Assembly: GCA_037953625.1 (NCBI GenBank)
Contig: CM075655.1
Location: 13,162,001-13,226,000 of the forward strand
Origin: Crotalaria pallida
Lineage: Eukaryota > Streptophyta > Magnoliopsida > Fabales > Fabaceae
Direction of reading: 5' to 3'
Length of the DNA stretch: 64,000 bases
Part shown: piece by piece, positions 22,781-34,900 of the stretch
How positions within the stretch are numbered: position 1 is the stretch's first letter
Layout: every line of letters starts with the position of its first letter
The notes under the pieces: model-generated
What the model saw: the letters and a program-made list of their open reading frames with translations, nothing else
Told to the model about the DNA's origin: nothing
The model's database searches: none
Program-made: the position numbers and the translations under genes

Positions 22781-24129
22781 ATGGCTGACAACGACGTGAA
22801 CGCTGATAGGGGTCGTGGAGGCCCCTCTCGTGGCCGTATAGGACGTGGAAGACGGGGCCGTAGGGCCCAAGTAGAACCTCCCCCCCCCCCCCAGCCTCCA
22901 CCCCCACCGTAGGGCCCAGCACGAAAGCCCCACTCCCATGGGAGGACCTGCGGCAGACCTGCCTCCACCCCCACCTCTGAACCCGAATATGCCGCCACCA
23001 CACAGGATTTCCTCCTCTTTTCCCGGTACATTCCCGACATTGGCTGTCCATCCCGACCAGTACTCAATGGGATACTCTTCTCACCCAGACCACCTTTTTC
23101 CGACAAAATCATGGCCTTCAGGACATCACAGCAATATCTTTGGCAAGCCAACATTCAGAGGTACACCGGCACTACCGACACTGCTACCATATCGCCAACT
23201 ACGAGTCGGCGGTACTGTACTACGACAGAGAGGACGACATGAAGTGTCGGGCCTTCCCACTGACCTTCAGCGAAGGCGCGCTGACTTGGTTCAGCACTTT
23301 GCCGTCAAGATCTATCCAATATTGGGACGAACTAAAGAATGCCTTCCTAAACAGGTACTCCACCAGCTTGGCACCCTCGAGATCGGACCACACCCTAGCA
23401 GGGGTCACCCAAAAACCAGGGGAAACGCTGAGAGAGTACCTTACGAGGTTCATGAATGAGCCTGGCAAGATTCACTCGTTAGAAGCTGGGGTATCGGTCC
23501 TGCTCTGCCTACAGGGGCTCCTTCCCGGGGAATTCCGGAACTCCTTGATTGGTAAACCACCCAAGACCATGAACGAACTTCGCGAAAGATCGCTGAAATT
23601 CGTAAATCGAGAAGAGTTCCACCGAGGATTGGCAGCGCGCCTGGCGAGTAGGGACCAAACAGAGGGCCCGAATGAAGAAAAGGGAAAAGAGAAGAAGGAA
23701 AGGGGGGAGAAGAAAACATCAATCCCCAAGGGTAGATTCGATGAATACACTCCCCTCACGGCCTCAAGAAGCCAAATTTAGAAGGAGACTTTGGCCACGG
23801 AGCTAAAGGGGGTTACTAGGCCTCTAGCCTTGAAGAAAGGGTACCAAAAGGATAGTTATAGGTATTGCGAGCACCATGGTGGGTACAAGCTTACCACCGA
23901 CCAATGTGCTTGGCTCAAGGACTTAATCGAACAGATGATCCGAGAGGGCCAGCTCGGCCAGTACACCAATAATGGAGCAGACAAGAGGAAGAAGGACCCA
24001 CCGAGGCGAAGGAGCAGGTCTCCCCCCAGGAGGGAAAGGGAGAGGAGCCCCACTCCTCAGGCAACCGCCGATCAGCCAACAACACAACCAGAAGATGAAG
24101 ACTCCCCGCACGATTACGGGTCACAATGA
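22781..24129 (+). pseudogene. gag of the Tat-like element, frameshifted
   Basis: It begins ATGGCTGACAACG and runs into a C13 tract (22880-22892) and a stop. The capsid domain is readable at 23140-23781 (motifs LTWFSTLPSRSI, FLNRY, LREYLTRF, the retrotransposon gag family). After a stop at 23779 a second frame (23791-24129) carries a Cys/His cluster, YCEHHGGYKLTTDQC, and then a charged R/S/P tail. At least two frame breaks exclude a full product. Confidence 0.75.
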
Positions 24130-24133
24130 TCGC

Positions 24134-24159
24134 GGGGGGGGGGGGGGGGGGGGGGGGGG
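24134..24159. repeat. Run of 26 G
   Basis: A homopolymer between gag and protease of the Tat-like element. It could form G-quadruplexes, and its true length is uncertain in any assembly. Confidence 0.9.
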
Positions 24160-24288
24160 TTCGCAAGCGGCAGAGAAAAGAGGGTGGACCGAAAACGATA
24201 TGTCAGCCAAATCCTATCGCTGGGTAGAAGACCCGAACAACCAAAGCTGAAGGGAAAGAACATCCCGCTATGTTTCGGGGACTAATAT

Positions 24289-24762
24289 TTGAAGGATATA
24301 TTGTCGAATCATGATGACCCCATGGTCATCGCTGCTCGCATTGGTAGGTACCAGGTCGAAAGGCTTTTGGTTGACCAAGGGAGCTCGGCATACATCATCT
24401 TTCTCCCTGCCTTCAAGGCCATGAAACTGAGTATGTCTGACCTCACCCCGACAGAGGGACATCTCATCGATTTTACTGGAGACACCATCTTCCCCTAAGG
24501 ACACATTTACTTGCCAATCTGCATGGGGACGGAGACTTTAGCACGAACCGAAATGATCAAATTTATCGTGGTCGACTGCCCTTCGACCTATAACGGCATT
24601 CTGGGCAGACCATGCCTTTTCGCCTTCCGGGATGTAGTCTCAACGGTCCACTTGGCACTGAAGTTCGTCAGGGCTGATGATCAGGTTGTCACAGTTCGAG
24701 CGAATCAGGGTACAACTCGCAAATGCTACAACGCGAGCTTGAGCAAGACCAAGGATCAGTAG
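24289..24762 (+). pseudogene. Aspartic protease of the Tat-like element, split by a stop
   Basis: The first part (24289-24498) has the active-site region LVDQGSSAYII, where the family has an Asp-x-Gly-Ser-Ser motif. A TAA at 24496-24498 separates it from the second part (24511-24762), which has YNGILGRPCL, matching the conserved ILGRP strand of plant gypsy proteases. It would have cut the gag polyprotein; the stop makes it non-functional as it stands. Confidence 0.7.
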
Positions 24763-25577
24763 GAACACCCAACAGCTGCAGGCAAGCCAACTAGTACCCA
24801 CAAACTACCAAAGGAACTAAAGCCGATGACCAGGTGAAGCAACTCCTCGACAATTCAGTAAAAAAAAAGGTACAAAGTTCGTGGTGTAGCTTAATCAAAT
24901 TCTTGGCACAACTTAGTCAGCCCTCGACACAACTCAATCAGCCCTCGGTACAACTCAATCAGCCCTTGGCGCAACTCAATCTAGATCCCGCCAGGATCTC
25001 GTAGAATCTCAATAAACTGAGCTGGAACAACAACCCCTAAGAAAAGTAGGATAGTTAAACCACAATCCCTTCTTTCATTTCCCATACCACCATGATTTAC
25101 TCGTACCAGGTATTACGGGAAATATATCTATGTTCAAACTACACTCGAGCAAATTTGGTAATCCTCCCCATCAGCAAATGGTGGTTTTAATCTTTCTCTA
25201 CATGAACTTGTGTAATAACGTACTTATTCCTTACGCGCAACAGGCCACTGACGCCTAACGCTGAAACTTTATACATAACTCATAAATGAGTGTATAATAG
25301 TAAAAGTACAACGATGCCCGAGAAACAATCTAGTCATCTAACATGACTAACGCGCTAGTCTAGACATTTTACTATGGCTAAAAACGCGCAATGATCGGGA
25401 CAGAGAAGCCAACCTTGGCCAAAGGTATGTGTTTCAAGTTCCTAAACATACAGTTCATACAGAGAAAAACAAAGTCCATTTGCTCGAAAATGGGCCTCAA
25501 TAGGCTTACAACGGGTTTTTACAAAATAAAAAAAGTACAGAGCCCACAAACAGGATCTCCAAAAAGGAAAGGAAAAA
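24763..25577 (+). other. Non-coding internal region with a short tandem repeat
   Basis: It holds about four 23-25-bp units of the type GACACAACTCAATCAGCCCTC at 24903-24980. No pol motif is seen, although reverse transcriptase and integrase should lie here in a complete element. Confidence 0.5.
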
Positions 25578-26709
25578 TCATTCCTCGACATCCGAGAGCA
25601 CAATGGAGTCTCTGTCGAAAGGGACGTAGGGCGCAGCCTTGGGAGGACCAGGCAGGTTAGGAGTGTTCAGGTCAACTTCAGTTCTGGTATGATGACTAAT
25701 CAACTTCCCATCCTCCACAAAGAAATACGGATCAGCCCTCGAGACCCTCAAATCAAGGCCAGGGTTAAGCAATAGAGGATGGAGCTCGCGGTATTTTGTC
25801 GGAAATCCTCTTCGCTGCATCTTAAACTCGGTAGATAGGTCCACTGAAAGAAAAACAGGCAAGGGTTAAAAAAATGCATGAATAATACAAGGCCAAGGCC
25901 TACCAAGCTTTACCGGAACCGAGTCAGGGGGAAGGACAATGATCTGAAGCACATCTACTTGACCACTCTCCTCACAATACTGGTGAAGACTAAGACAGGG
26001 GTTCCTCTCCATATCAGACATCCTCATCCAGTCAAGCTCGAACGCCCCGAGTCGGTGCGTGTAAAAATCCTGAGACCAAGCCAAGGAAAACCTAGGCTAA
26101 TTTTTGTTCATGAACCAACACTTCCCCCGACCAATAAACTGATACTTGAAGTAGCAAAACTGGAAGAACTCCTACACCTCGCTGCAGTAGAGGATGTCAT
26201 ACCCGGGGCGAGCCCGGAAAACCACCCAAGTCCTCCCAGCGCATCTCCCTTCAACTACCGCTGGATATGGACGATATACAAAAAGGAAGACATTGACGCT
26301 GAAGTCAATGGCCGCAGCAGTACAGAAGACCTGGATGGAAGCCCTGAACAATCACCCAAGCATTAGGGTGAAGTTGGGAGGGAGCCACTCCCAAGCGACG
26401 AAGCAAGTTAATCTTGAAGTTCAAAAAGGGAAGCTTCACTCCCAGCCGAATTATTGGCTCCTCGTAAAAGAAGAATTCTCGAGCACTGCGCGACAAAGGA
26501 CGACATACTCGGTCATCGTCACTAGCGGGGGCCATAGCGTAGGCACTCCCGGTATTGTCAGCAGGGCACGAAAGCACAAACGCCTTGACATGCCCTAGGC
26601 TCGTGGTACGCGACACAACGTCGAGTATGTTAGGGTGAACCCATCTGCATCTGTTGGCAAAGGAGGGAAGCACGAGCCGGTGAGCTCCATCTGATGCGTT
26701 ACGCGTCAT
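25578..26709 (-). pseudogene. Antisense ORF with plant gypsy-type transposon domain (PF04195-like), broken
   Basis: The frame at 26305-26709 contains FFFYEEPIIRLGVKLPF and GVAPSQLHPNAW, which match the plant family named 'putative gypsy type transposon' (PF04195). Weaker continuations in other frames are at 25866-26084 and 25578-25862, so it is frameshifted or has introns. In Tat-lineage retrotransposons this ORF lies antisense, between pol and the 3' LTR, and its function is unknown. Family assignment is from memory of the motif; a profile search would settle it. Confidence 0.6.
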
Positions 26710-27246
26710 TCCTGGGAAAAACAGGAGGTCGGATTACGGAAGATGTACAAGTTACAAGGTTCATGCTAATCCTACTTACGCCACCATCCTAATCTACTTC
26801 CTAACTCCCGCGAATGGACGACTTTCCTCCTCAGCCACATTTCAGGAACCCCCCTCATTGCTCCACACGAATAGCACAGAGGGACCCCTCTAAACCCCCA
26901 TCTGAGGAACTCGGCAGTCAGCAATTCACTAACTCCTTCAAGGAAGCACAAAGAGCATCCTCTGGGGGGGCTCGAAAACATGAAGAAGAAACCCGCCAAC
27001 TTCCCAAACCCACCGGCATGTTGGGGAGAGAAGAAAGGCCTCCCTGACACCACTGCCGTCACTACCATCCCCCAGTAGAAACAGCCCCCCCTCCAGAATA
27101 AACACCACTAAGGAAAACGAAAAAAAGAAAAAGAAATAGAAAAAGAAAGAACAAAAAAGAAAAACGAAAAAAGAGGGAAAAAGAAAATTGTACCTAGCAG
27201 CTGTAGAGGCTGAAGAAAAGATAAGGGCATCTCATCCCCACCTTTT

Positions 27247-28152
27247 TTATGTTAGCTGAATTTCGGGGACGAAATTCATATAAGTGGGGAAGAATTGTAG
27301 CATCCCGAACTTTAATTTCAAATAATAAAATGTAAATATTGCATTTAGAGTGTTCTTCTATTAATTTTTATGTTTATGGAAGTATTAGAATGCATTAGAA
27401 TCCATTAGAATATGAAAAAGTACGAAAATCGGAGTTTTGTTAAAACTAGGATGCCGAGGCAAGGTCCCCTGTACGCCCAAGCACAAAATAAGCCCAAATT
27501 ACTATTCATCCAGCAAAATCGGGCGCCCATGCACATGCTGTCGCGCGCCCCGACACGATACTGAAAATAAGGTCACGCTCAAGCGCACCCTACTATGCTT
27601 CATCGCAACATCTGATTGCTAATAAAAAATAAATATTTTATAGAGGGCGCCCAACCGCCCCTTGCCTCACGCCCAAGCACCCCGCCGACTTTAAATTGAT
27701 CTAAATGGCGGTAGAGGGAGAAATATCTAGAGTTTTCTCCCCCAAATCAACCCAAAACCTCAATCAACATTATCATCATCCTCTCTAACTTTCTCCTAGC
27801 TTTCAACAACTTCTTCTTCTTGCTCTCACACAAAGAACACTTCTCAATACTCACTAAATCACTATCAAACTCAACTTCAACCCTTGATATTCATCACCCA
27901 AACATCAAATCCATCAAGCCACTTGAGGTATCATCAAAGAAACTAGGAAAAGGAGTTAGAAACAAAGGGAATCAAGTGGAGAACTTGAAGTAAAGAGGGA
28001 ATCAAGTGAAAAATTCAAGGAGCCACAAGTTTAGGACAAAGTTAGGACACACTCTCTCTCTTCCTCTCTCCCTCTCCTCTAAAAGGTAAGGGAGGAGTTA
28101 TTTTCCATAACTTAGGAGATAATTAAGGGATATAATATGGGGTGTTATATCA
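27247..28152 (+). mobile_element. PPT and LTR of a second chromovirus-type element
   Basis: Bases 27247-27296 repeat the block CGGGGACGAAATTC...AAGTGGGGAAG seen before the 3' LTR at 16412. The LTR then starts TGTAGCATCCCGAAC and seems to end near GGGGTGTTATATCA, an eroded GGTGTTACA. The internal part is missing to the left, where the Tat-like remnant is fused. The LTR contains GC-rich GGGCGCCC words near 27520-27680. Confidence 0.65.
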
Positions 28153-28184
28153 GTAATTCTCAATCAATACCTTGAGAAATATAA

Positions 28185-28460
28185 AGATCATGGATCACAT
28201 ACTATTCCTTGCAAAATTAGGGATCATCATATTAAGAAAGTTTACTAGATCTAGGTGTAAGTGTTAATTTATTATTGTATCTTGTTTACTTGCAAATAGG
28301 TCCAGGGGAGTTGAAATCAACTACTATAAATAGATCCATTAAGTATCCTGGGGGAGTTGTTAATGATGCTTTGGTGAAAATTGAGAATTTCTACTTCCAT
28401 GTTGATTTTGTTGTGCTTCACACTGAGCCTATTTGTGATCTTATATTAAAAAAGGAGTAA
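28185..28460 (+). pseudogene. Gypsy aspartic protease fragment (Tat/Athila type)
   Basis: The frame reads SLLDLGVSVNLLLY, matching the D-L-G-x-S active-site form of plant Tat/Athila proteases, then RSIKYPGGVVNDALVKI and FYFHVDFVVLHTEP, the conserved downstream strands. It has no surrounding gag or pol and is cut at its 3' end by the foldback element at 28454. It is from a different element than the protease at 24289. Confidence 0.7.
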
Positions 28461-28732
28461 TATGTCAGATTAGTCCCCGACTTTGTAAGTATCGGTCAAG
28501 TTAGTCCCTGACTTTATCGAAATAGCAATTTAGTCCCTGAGATTTCATTTTAATTCACATACGTCCCTATCTTTATCTCATTTTAAAGCAAATACATCCC
28601 TGCGATGGTGACGGCCAGGGACTAACTTGATCGACGTTCTCCTATCTCAGGGACTAAATTGCTATTTCGATAAAATCAGGGACTAACTTGACTGACGCTT
28701 ACAAAGTCAGGGACTAAAGTGACATATTACTC
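28454..28732. mobile_element. Foldback MITE, Mutator-like
   Basis: Nearly the whole 279-bp element is an inverted repeat. The arms run from GAGTAATATGTCA inward through AGTCCCTGACTTT and back out to TGACATATTACTC. It is flanked by a perfect 9-bp duplication, ATTAAAAAA (28445-28453 and 28733-28741). Long inverted arms with 9-bp duplications suit non-autonomous Mutator-like elements. It has no coding capacity. Confidence 0.8.
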
Positions 28733-28752
28733 ATTAAAAAATGTACTCATAC

Positions 28753-29506
28753 ATAGGGGTGTAATGGTCCGATCCAATTCGATCTTTGACGGATCTTAGA
28801 GACCGGACAAATTAAATTAACATGGTTCGGTCTAGTTCGGTCCAAAAGTATTTTATGTATAAAGACCAGACTAGACCAGACCATTACGGACCAATTAAAT
28901 CAGCATGGTTCGGTCTAGTTTGGTCCAGAAGTATTTTATGTATAAAGACCAGACTGGACCAGACCATTAATAAAGGGTCTGGTCGGGTCCGGTCTATTTC
29001 ACATATTTAGTTAAAATTTAAAATATTGAAAATAACATCAAATACAAATAACAACATTGAATTTTCAAATTAACATCAATCCAAGTGAATAGTTCAATAG
29101 TTCTACCAAAAAAACTAGTAAAATAAAAACCTATGATTACCATAAAATAAAAACCCTGTACAGTATAATTTCATTTTTCAACCTGTACAGTATAATAAAA
29201 ACATATGATTATATGACCAACTTCAAGTTGGTTAACAGCAGGAATGTCTTGAATCCAAAATGTGGAGTTTTCCTGAAGTACAATATGATAAAAACCTATA
29301 CGGACCAGTGTTTTTTTTTTAAATACTAACCGATCCGGTCTAGTCCTCGTGGTCTCAAATTATGAGACCATGAACCGGACCATAAAGCAACGGTCTGGAA
29401 ATTTTAAGATCGGACCAAGAGACCAGACTAGACTATATTTTTCGATCCGGTCCGGTTCGATCCCAGCGGTCTCGCGATCTAAGACCGGACCACTTATACC
29501 CCTACT
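28753..29506. mobile_element. Non-autonomous hAT-like element
   Basis: The ends are inverted repeats: ATAGGGGTGTAATGGTCCG at the left and GGTCCGGTC/CTTATACCCCT-type sequence at the right. The flanking 8-mers ACTCATAC and AGTCATAC differ at one base, as expected for an ageing 8-bp hAT duplication. Inside the left end about 83 bp is tandemly duplicated (about 28822 and 28905, GGTTCGGTCTAGTT...). No transposase frame is seen. Confidence 0.65.
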
Positions 29507-29553
29507 AGTCATACATGTCTCAAACTATAAATTAATTTTATTTGTGCTCATCT

Positions 29554-29732
29554 CTTCTTTTTTTTTTTTTTTTTTTGGGTTACAAGGGAAATCATATTTC
29601 CATTGTGACACAATGATCACTCGGATGGACAATCTCGCCTACATGATTAGCCTGCAAAGCGTACGTAGGAGATCATTCACTCCAAAAAGTGATAGGCTCA
29701 TGCTACCGAGGTGGGATTCAACCTTTGAATCT
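29554..29732 (-). mobile_element. SINE-like retroposon tail
   Basis: A T22 run starts a block whose reverse complement ends in poly(A) and carries GGTTGAATCCCACC, resembling a tRNA-type B box. The size, about 180 bp, suits a SINE. The body family is not recognised and no clear target duplication was found. Confidence 0.4.
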
Positions 29733-30168
29733 CCATTTATTGTTTATTTTTATCTATCAATCTAGAAACCAATTTTTCAACAGTGATAGAGGTAGTGATA
29801 AAGGTATGGATGTGGATAAAATATATGAACATTAATCAAGAGTATGGAGGCAAAATGGACAGCAGACGTTTATAAGAGAACCCAAGGCCGAAGGTATTTA
29901 ACCTCCTTCTTCAACTGAACCTAACCATTTAAAGTCCTATAGGCTATAGCTTCCTGCAAATTCCTTACAAAAACATTAAGTGCATCCAGAAATAAATAGG
30001 TCAGGAGAACGAACAGCAGACACAAGTTCTCAGGACAGAAAAAGAATTGATTCTAATATATTTTAAATCCTCTAATACTAATAATGGAATAACTGTGTAG
30101 TGGGCGATATTAGTTATGTACAAAGGGAAAAAAATCAATGATGAATGTTAAGTGATTCTATTTGCTGG
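29733..30168 (-). other. Region 3' of ICME, likely 3' UTR and flank
   Basis: There is no open frame or repeat of note. It lies directly downstream of the ICME stop codon on the minus strand. No polyadenylation site could be fixed with confidence. Confidence 0.4.
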
Positions 30169-31867
30169 CTAGAAAGGACTGACGATATGAGCCAATTTTA
30201 ACATGAACTCGGGTACAAGGCGTCTCCTTGGAGGAGCGGTTTCATCTTTGGCACGGGCCTCAGCATCACCAGCATGGATATACCCTACTAAATCTTCAAA
30301 CAAATCATCTTTGCCACCTCTCATCGGATCCTGAAAGACACAGGCATTTGACATAATGGCTAGTTAAACAAGGATAAATCATCCATTAGAAAAATTACCA
30401 CAGAAAAATTAGCAAGAATCATTTCTTGAGAAAATATATCAGTAAGCTAAATTAAGAAAATGTTGGCAGGAGTGAGAGATAAGTTTAAAATGTGAAAAGA
30501 AGACTAATAGAATCCCCATTCAGAAGAGATGATCATAAGAAGGATAGCCCAATAAATAGAGGTAGAAGACCAAGAAAATCTCTCAATGAAACCATTAGAA
30601 AGGACTTAGATCCAAATGGCTTCCCCAAAGATTTTGTTTTTGATAGAATATGGTGACATAGTTTGATACTTTGATTCATGTACCTAACCCTATTTAGCAG
30701 AAAAAGGATATAGTTGTTACTGTTGTATATATTTTTATCATAGATAGCTGAAAAGTAGTCCAGAATTGAAATTGACAACAAAATTCTGCAGTGTAGACAG
30801 GAAATGGTTGAACATGATTGCTTCAGCAGTCAAAAGAAAAGACATAGCAAAGTCTACCAGAGAAGCAGAGTAGTCAATTACCTGAAGAAAAACATCTGTA
30901 TGAGTCTTTCCTTCATATAAAATTGCCTCAGCTTTGACTCCAACTCGTTTAAGAGTTTCACTAAATGATGTGCTGTACAAAATAACATGTTAATAGTCCA
31001 GCAGCTGGGGAAATTTTGCAAGAATATGCTTCAATTTAGATAGAAGAAACAGAGTGGTTGAGCTTCAAAGGGTAAATTCAATGCTTAAAGTCGACCTTTA
31101 CTTATGTTAAAGCAAAAAGATGCTCAAAATTAAATTAAACCTATCCATAAAAAGTGGGTTGACACACATAATATCATCATTTTCATGTTCTGTGACTTAG
31201 AGTCTTAGACTACAACATTTAACTCTCAGATCTTTCCATATCGATTGCTTGCAGGAAAGCTTGTGTTGATGTGTTCTACGTCCTCTTATTCTTTTTATGT
31301 GACTATCAACAACTTGAAGTTAAATTAATTTGGCTATCACTAACTTGGATCTTTCAGAAATTCAGTTTGATTAAACTTAAGCTTTGCAATTTAACATTGA
31401 GATTTGGAATTTAACCGCCATGTATTATCCTTAAACCTCATTTTTATTGTAAAATGATTAAAATATCCATAGTTACAAAACCAATCTTTCAAACCCCCAC
31501 TCTCATCTTCTTCTTTTAACCTTAAACCCCATAGCCACCACTACTACTACATAATTACATTTTTTAGGAGGGTTTGGAAAAAGTTTAAGTGCTATGTCAC
31601 CTTTTTCCAAATCAAAAAAGCATAAGAGATTTGTATGGTATTAAGTATTTTTAATAATCTGAAAGCCAATAATAGTAGTAATAAATAATTGAGGGAGGGA
31701 GCAGTGAAGTCAAGAGGAAGAAAATGGAGACAGTGATGGAGAATGCGGAAGAATACAACTACAGAGAAGTGAGGCAACCTTCTTTCGGGCTTATCTTGGG
31801 CTTAAAATAATTAACACTACCTCTGAACCCATAATAGAGCTCTCTGGGGTTTATCTTGGCCCAAAAC

Positions 31868-31901
<34 letters not shown>

Positions 31902-34900
31902 CTAAGCCTTTGGCCCAAAACTAAAGACCATAACAAATTCAAGAACCAATATTTATAATTCCCCTTTTCTATTGTTAGTTTGTTACAAGTTACAACAATT
32001 AAAAAACCCTTTAAAAAGAGGATCAAACCTGGCATCTGATGGTATGGAGTAATCTCCAGTGCCATGAAAGAGAACTATAGGAGGTAACAAACAAGCCACA
32101 TTTGCAATGTTTGGATCCTGAACCATTACTTCTGGAGAAAACCTATGCAGGGATTCCTCCCCTTCCATTATGCTGCAAGATAAAAACTGTCACTTGAAAG
32201 TCTAATACAATGAAAAGCAGAGAGTCATGTATTAACTAAACATTGACTTATGAGAAGATGACTGAAGTACATACCTTAAAAAGATGGAACGATACAGGCC
32301 TCTACTGTGGAAATGATCTATTAGATTATACAAATTATACCTGCATTGGTGCATCTTAGTATCAGAATGATAAGCATTGGTTGCAAATATAATAAACATT
32401 ATCAATTAAACAACATTGCAACTACTGTAAGAAGCAATAAATGGTAGTTATTGCATATCATTTAGATACATTTATGTCAGTGAAATTTGAAACCTCCTCC
32501 CCGCCCAGATTGACTTGGAACACAAATTCTCTTCAGTAACACATAATCACGTACAACGGGTATTTACCAAATATCTTATTATATCCTTTTTGAATACTAC
32601 ATCTGATTGACGAATGAATCCGAAAGTTGTTTCCTGATTTCATTATATTTCTTTATTTGTTTTGCTATTATATTAGTTAGCTTGGGTTTGTATTAGTAGT
32701 ACTACTAGTAATAACCTGGTACATGACAAGGGCAGGTATATGGTAACACAACATTGCAAGGTAATATTAATCAAGGTCTCTTTTCATCCTTGCCTGTCGA
32801 AAACCTATAATTTCAAAACAGTATTGGAATGGAATCATCATTTGTGATTTTGCATTTTTTATATGATGCCCTTTGTTGATGGTCCAAAATATGATATATT
32901 TCATTGATTTTATCTCCTCTTTATCTTAGTATTTGTTTGTTTCTAATGGTTTTTAAGTTCGTTTATTAGTGTTTGGTTATTTAGTTTTGCTTTCTAATGG
33001 TTTTTAAGTTAGTTTATTAGTTTTTAGTTATTTAGTTTTGCCCAATAAATTTCATCACATAATAGATAGTTTGGCATGATTTCAAGTGTTTTGGAGCTTG
33101 GATTGAAGGATTATTGATATGGAAGCACCCAAAGATGAAAGGAGTCATGAAGATTGCTCAAAAGATGTGGAAAAAGCCCAATAAATGGCCTCAGGGGTGC
33201 TCAGACGCAAAAGAATCACACCTAGGGGCAATACGGGTGAAACAACAAGGAAATGTGCCCAGGCAGGGATAAACTGGCGTCCAAGCGCCCAGCAGGGAAA
33301 ACCAGGCGCGCTTAACGCGAGGGTCACATACAGAGTGGCGTCCAGGGGCCAACTTTTGGGCGTCTGGGCATGAGAATCGGATATTTTGGCTTCTAGTGCA
33401 AAGTTTGTGACCTTTGGACTGCTTTTTCTATATAAACTCGGGGAGGCCCAGAAAAAGGAGGCTAGACATTAGAAAACACATATAGACTCAGAGAGGAGAG
33501 GAAGAAGAGCAAGGAGGGAGTCCCAACCTCAAAGGGAAGGAATTCCAAGCGAGGGAGGCTTCAGATGTGCATCTCTGTCACTGTCATGGAGTTTGTTCTT
33601 TTTTTCTATGTTAATCTTTATATTTAGGTCTAGCAAATCCTTTTATTAAGGATATGGTGCATTTGAATGTAATTATGTGATTTACAATAAAGATTATGAA
33701 TGAATTCCTGATTATGTTCTTCAATGATATTAATAGAAGTAGCTAATTTGTGATTTGGAAGTTCAATCCGTCAATTGGGAAATTAAGTATTGAATTAGCC
33801 CTATTGTCAAACTTTATAATTTCACAACTTGTAGGAATACTTTTGGGAATTATATAACATGTGTGATTCAAGTGTTCTTCATCAAACGATTGTTAATTTA
33901 ATATTCTCTTAAGGGATTAAGGTGTTCTAAATTAATAATACAAAGTAAGTGCCTTGAGGAATCAAGTTCTTACTTTATCTGGAATCGTTGTTAACATAAT
34001 AGGACTAATATTGATAATCGACATAAATCACTGTTAATGCTAATGAAACCATGTCCCTAGCCATTTTATCTGTTCCACAAACTCAATCATTTTATACTTA
34101 TCTTTAAAAATCAACCATCTTTTTAATTCGATTTCACTTAGGTTAACTATAATAAGGTGAGAATTGCTAGAATTAACTAATCCCTGAAGATTTGACATCC
34201 TATTTTATCACTAATTCATTATATTACTCGTAAGATCCGGTATACTTGCCGGTGTCTCAGTTGCCTTTTTCAGCCTTTCCCCATTATGCTCCTATTAAAT
34301 CTCTCCTCTCTTTTCTCTTCTAGATTGTTTAAAGCTTAAACTTCTTTTACCACAATTCGAATATTATTTAGTTTTTGAGTTTACTTTACAGAAATCATTT
34401 GATAGTTGTTTGTTTATATTGTTCTTCTCCACTTTTGGCAACATTTTCTTATTCTTTTAATTCTTCGGTTTTCCCTCCATGGTCTCTTTGGTTGAGTTAG
34501 TACTAGATGCCCTCTACTTCCCTTTGCATGGCTTACTATTTCTGGTTCTAAGCTTTATGCATTAATGGTATGACTATTGATATTTAGAATTTTAGGTTGA
34601 AATTTTCAAATGATATTGTATAATTTAGATGGAGTAATATGATGCTAATTGTAATTTGTAAAAAGTTACACTAATATGGATACGTTTCAAAATAAAAATT
34701 ATTTCTTCAGATGATATTGAAAATATATTTATATTATAATTTTTTGTTAACATAAAATATAACAAGGTCGGAAGGAAGCTAATGCAAATTACCCTCCAGA
34801 TAAACCAAAATAAGCCTTAATCTGTGAGAGACTCCAAGAAGTACTCTCCCCTTCACCAGCCTCTTTGATTGCCTGCTCCACAAGTGCACATGCAGCAATA

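Larger units (their letters stand above)
21929..27240 (+). mobile_element. Tat-like gypsy retrotransposon remnant (gag, protease, antisense ORF; no pol)
   Basis: Left LTR, a PBS of the TTGGCGCCGTCTGTGGG type, a broken gag, a protease in two pieces, a short tandem repeat and an antisense reading frame with a plant gypsy-type domain. An antisense ORF near the 3' end is a known trait of the Tat lineage (for example Grande and RIRE2). Reverse transcriptase and integrase are absent between protease and the antisense frame, and no 3' LTR is found before another element's PPT begins at 27247. The remnant is therefore internally deleted and 3'-truncated. Confidence 0.7.

Noticed and set aside
22646..23154. 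Minus-strand open frames of 95-131 codons
   Set aside because: They are shadows of the gag region of the Tat-like element; the plus strand carries the recognisable capsid motifs.
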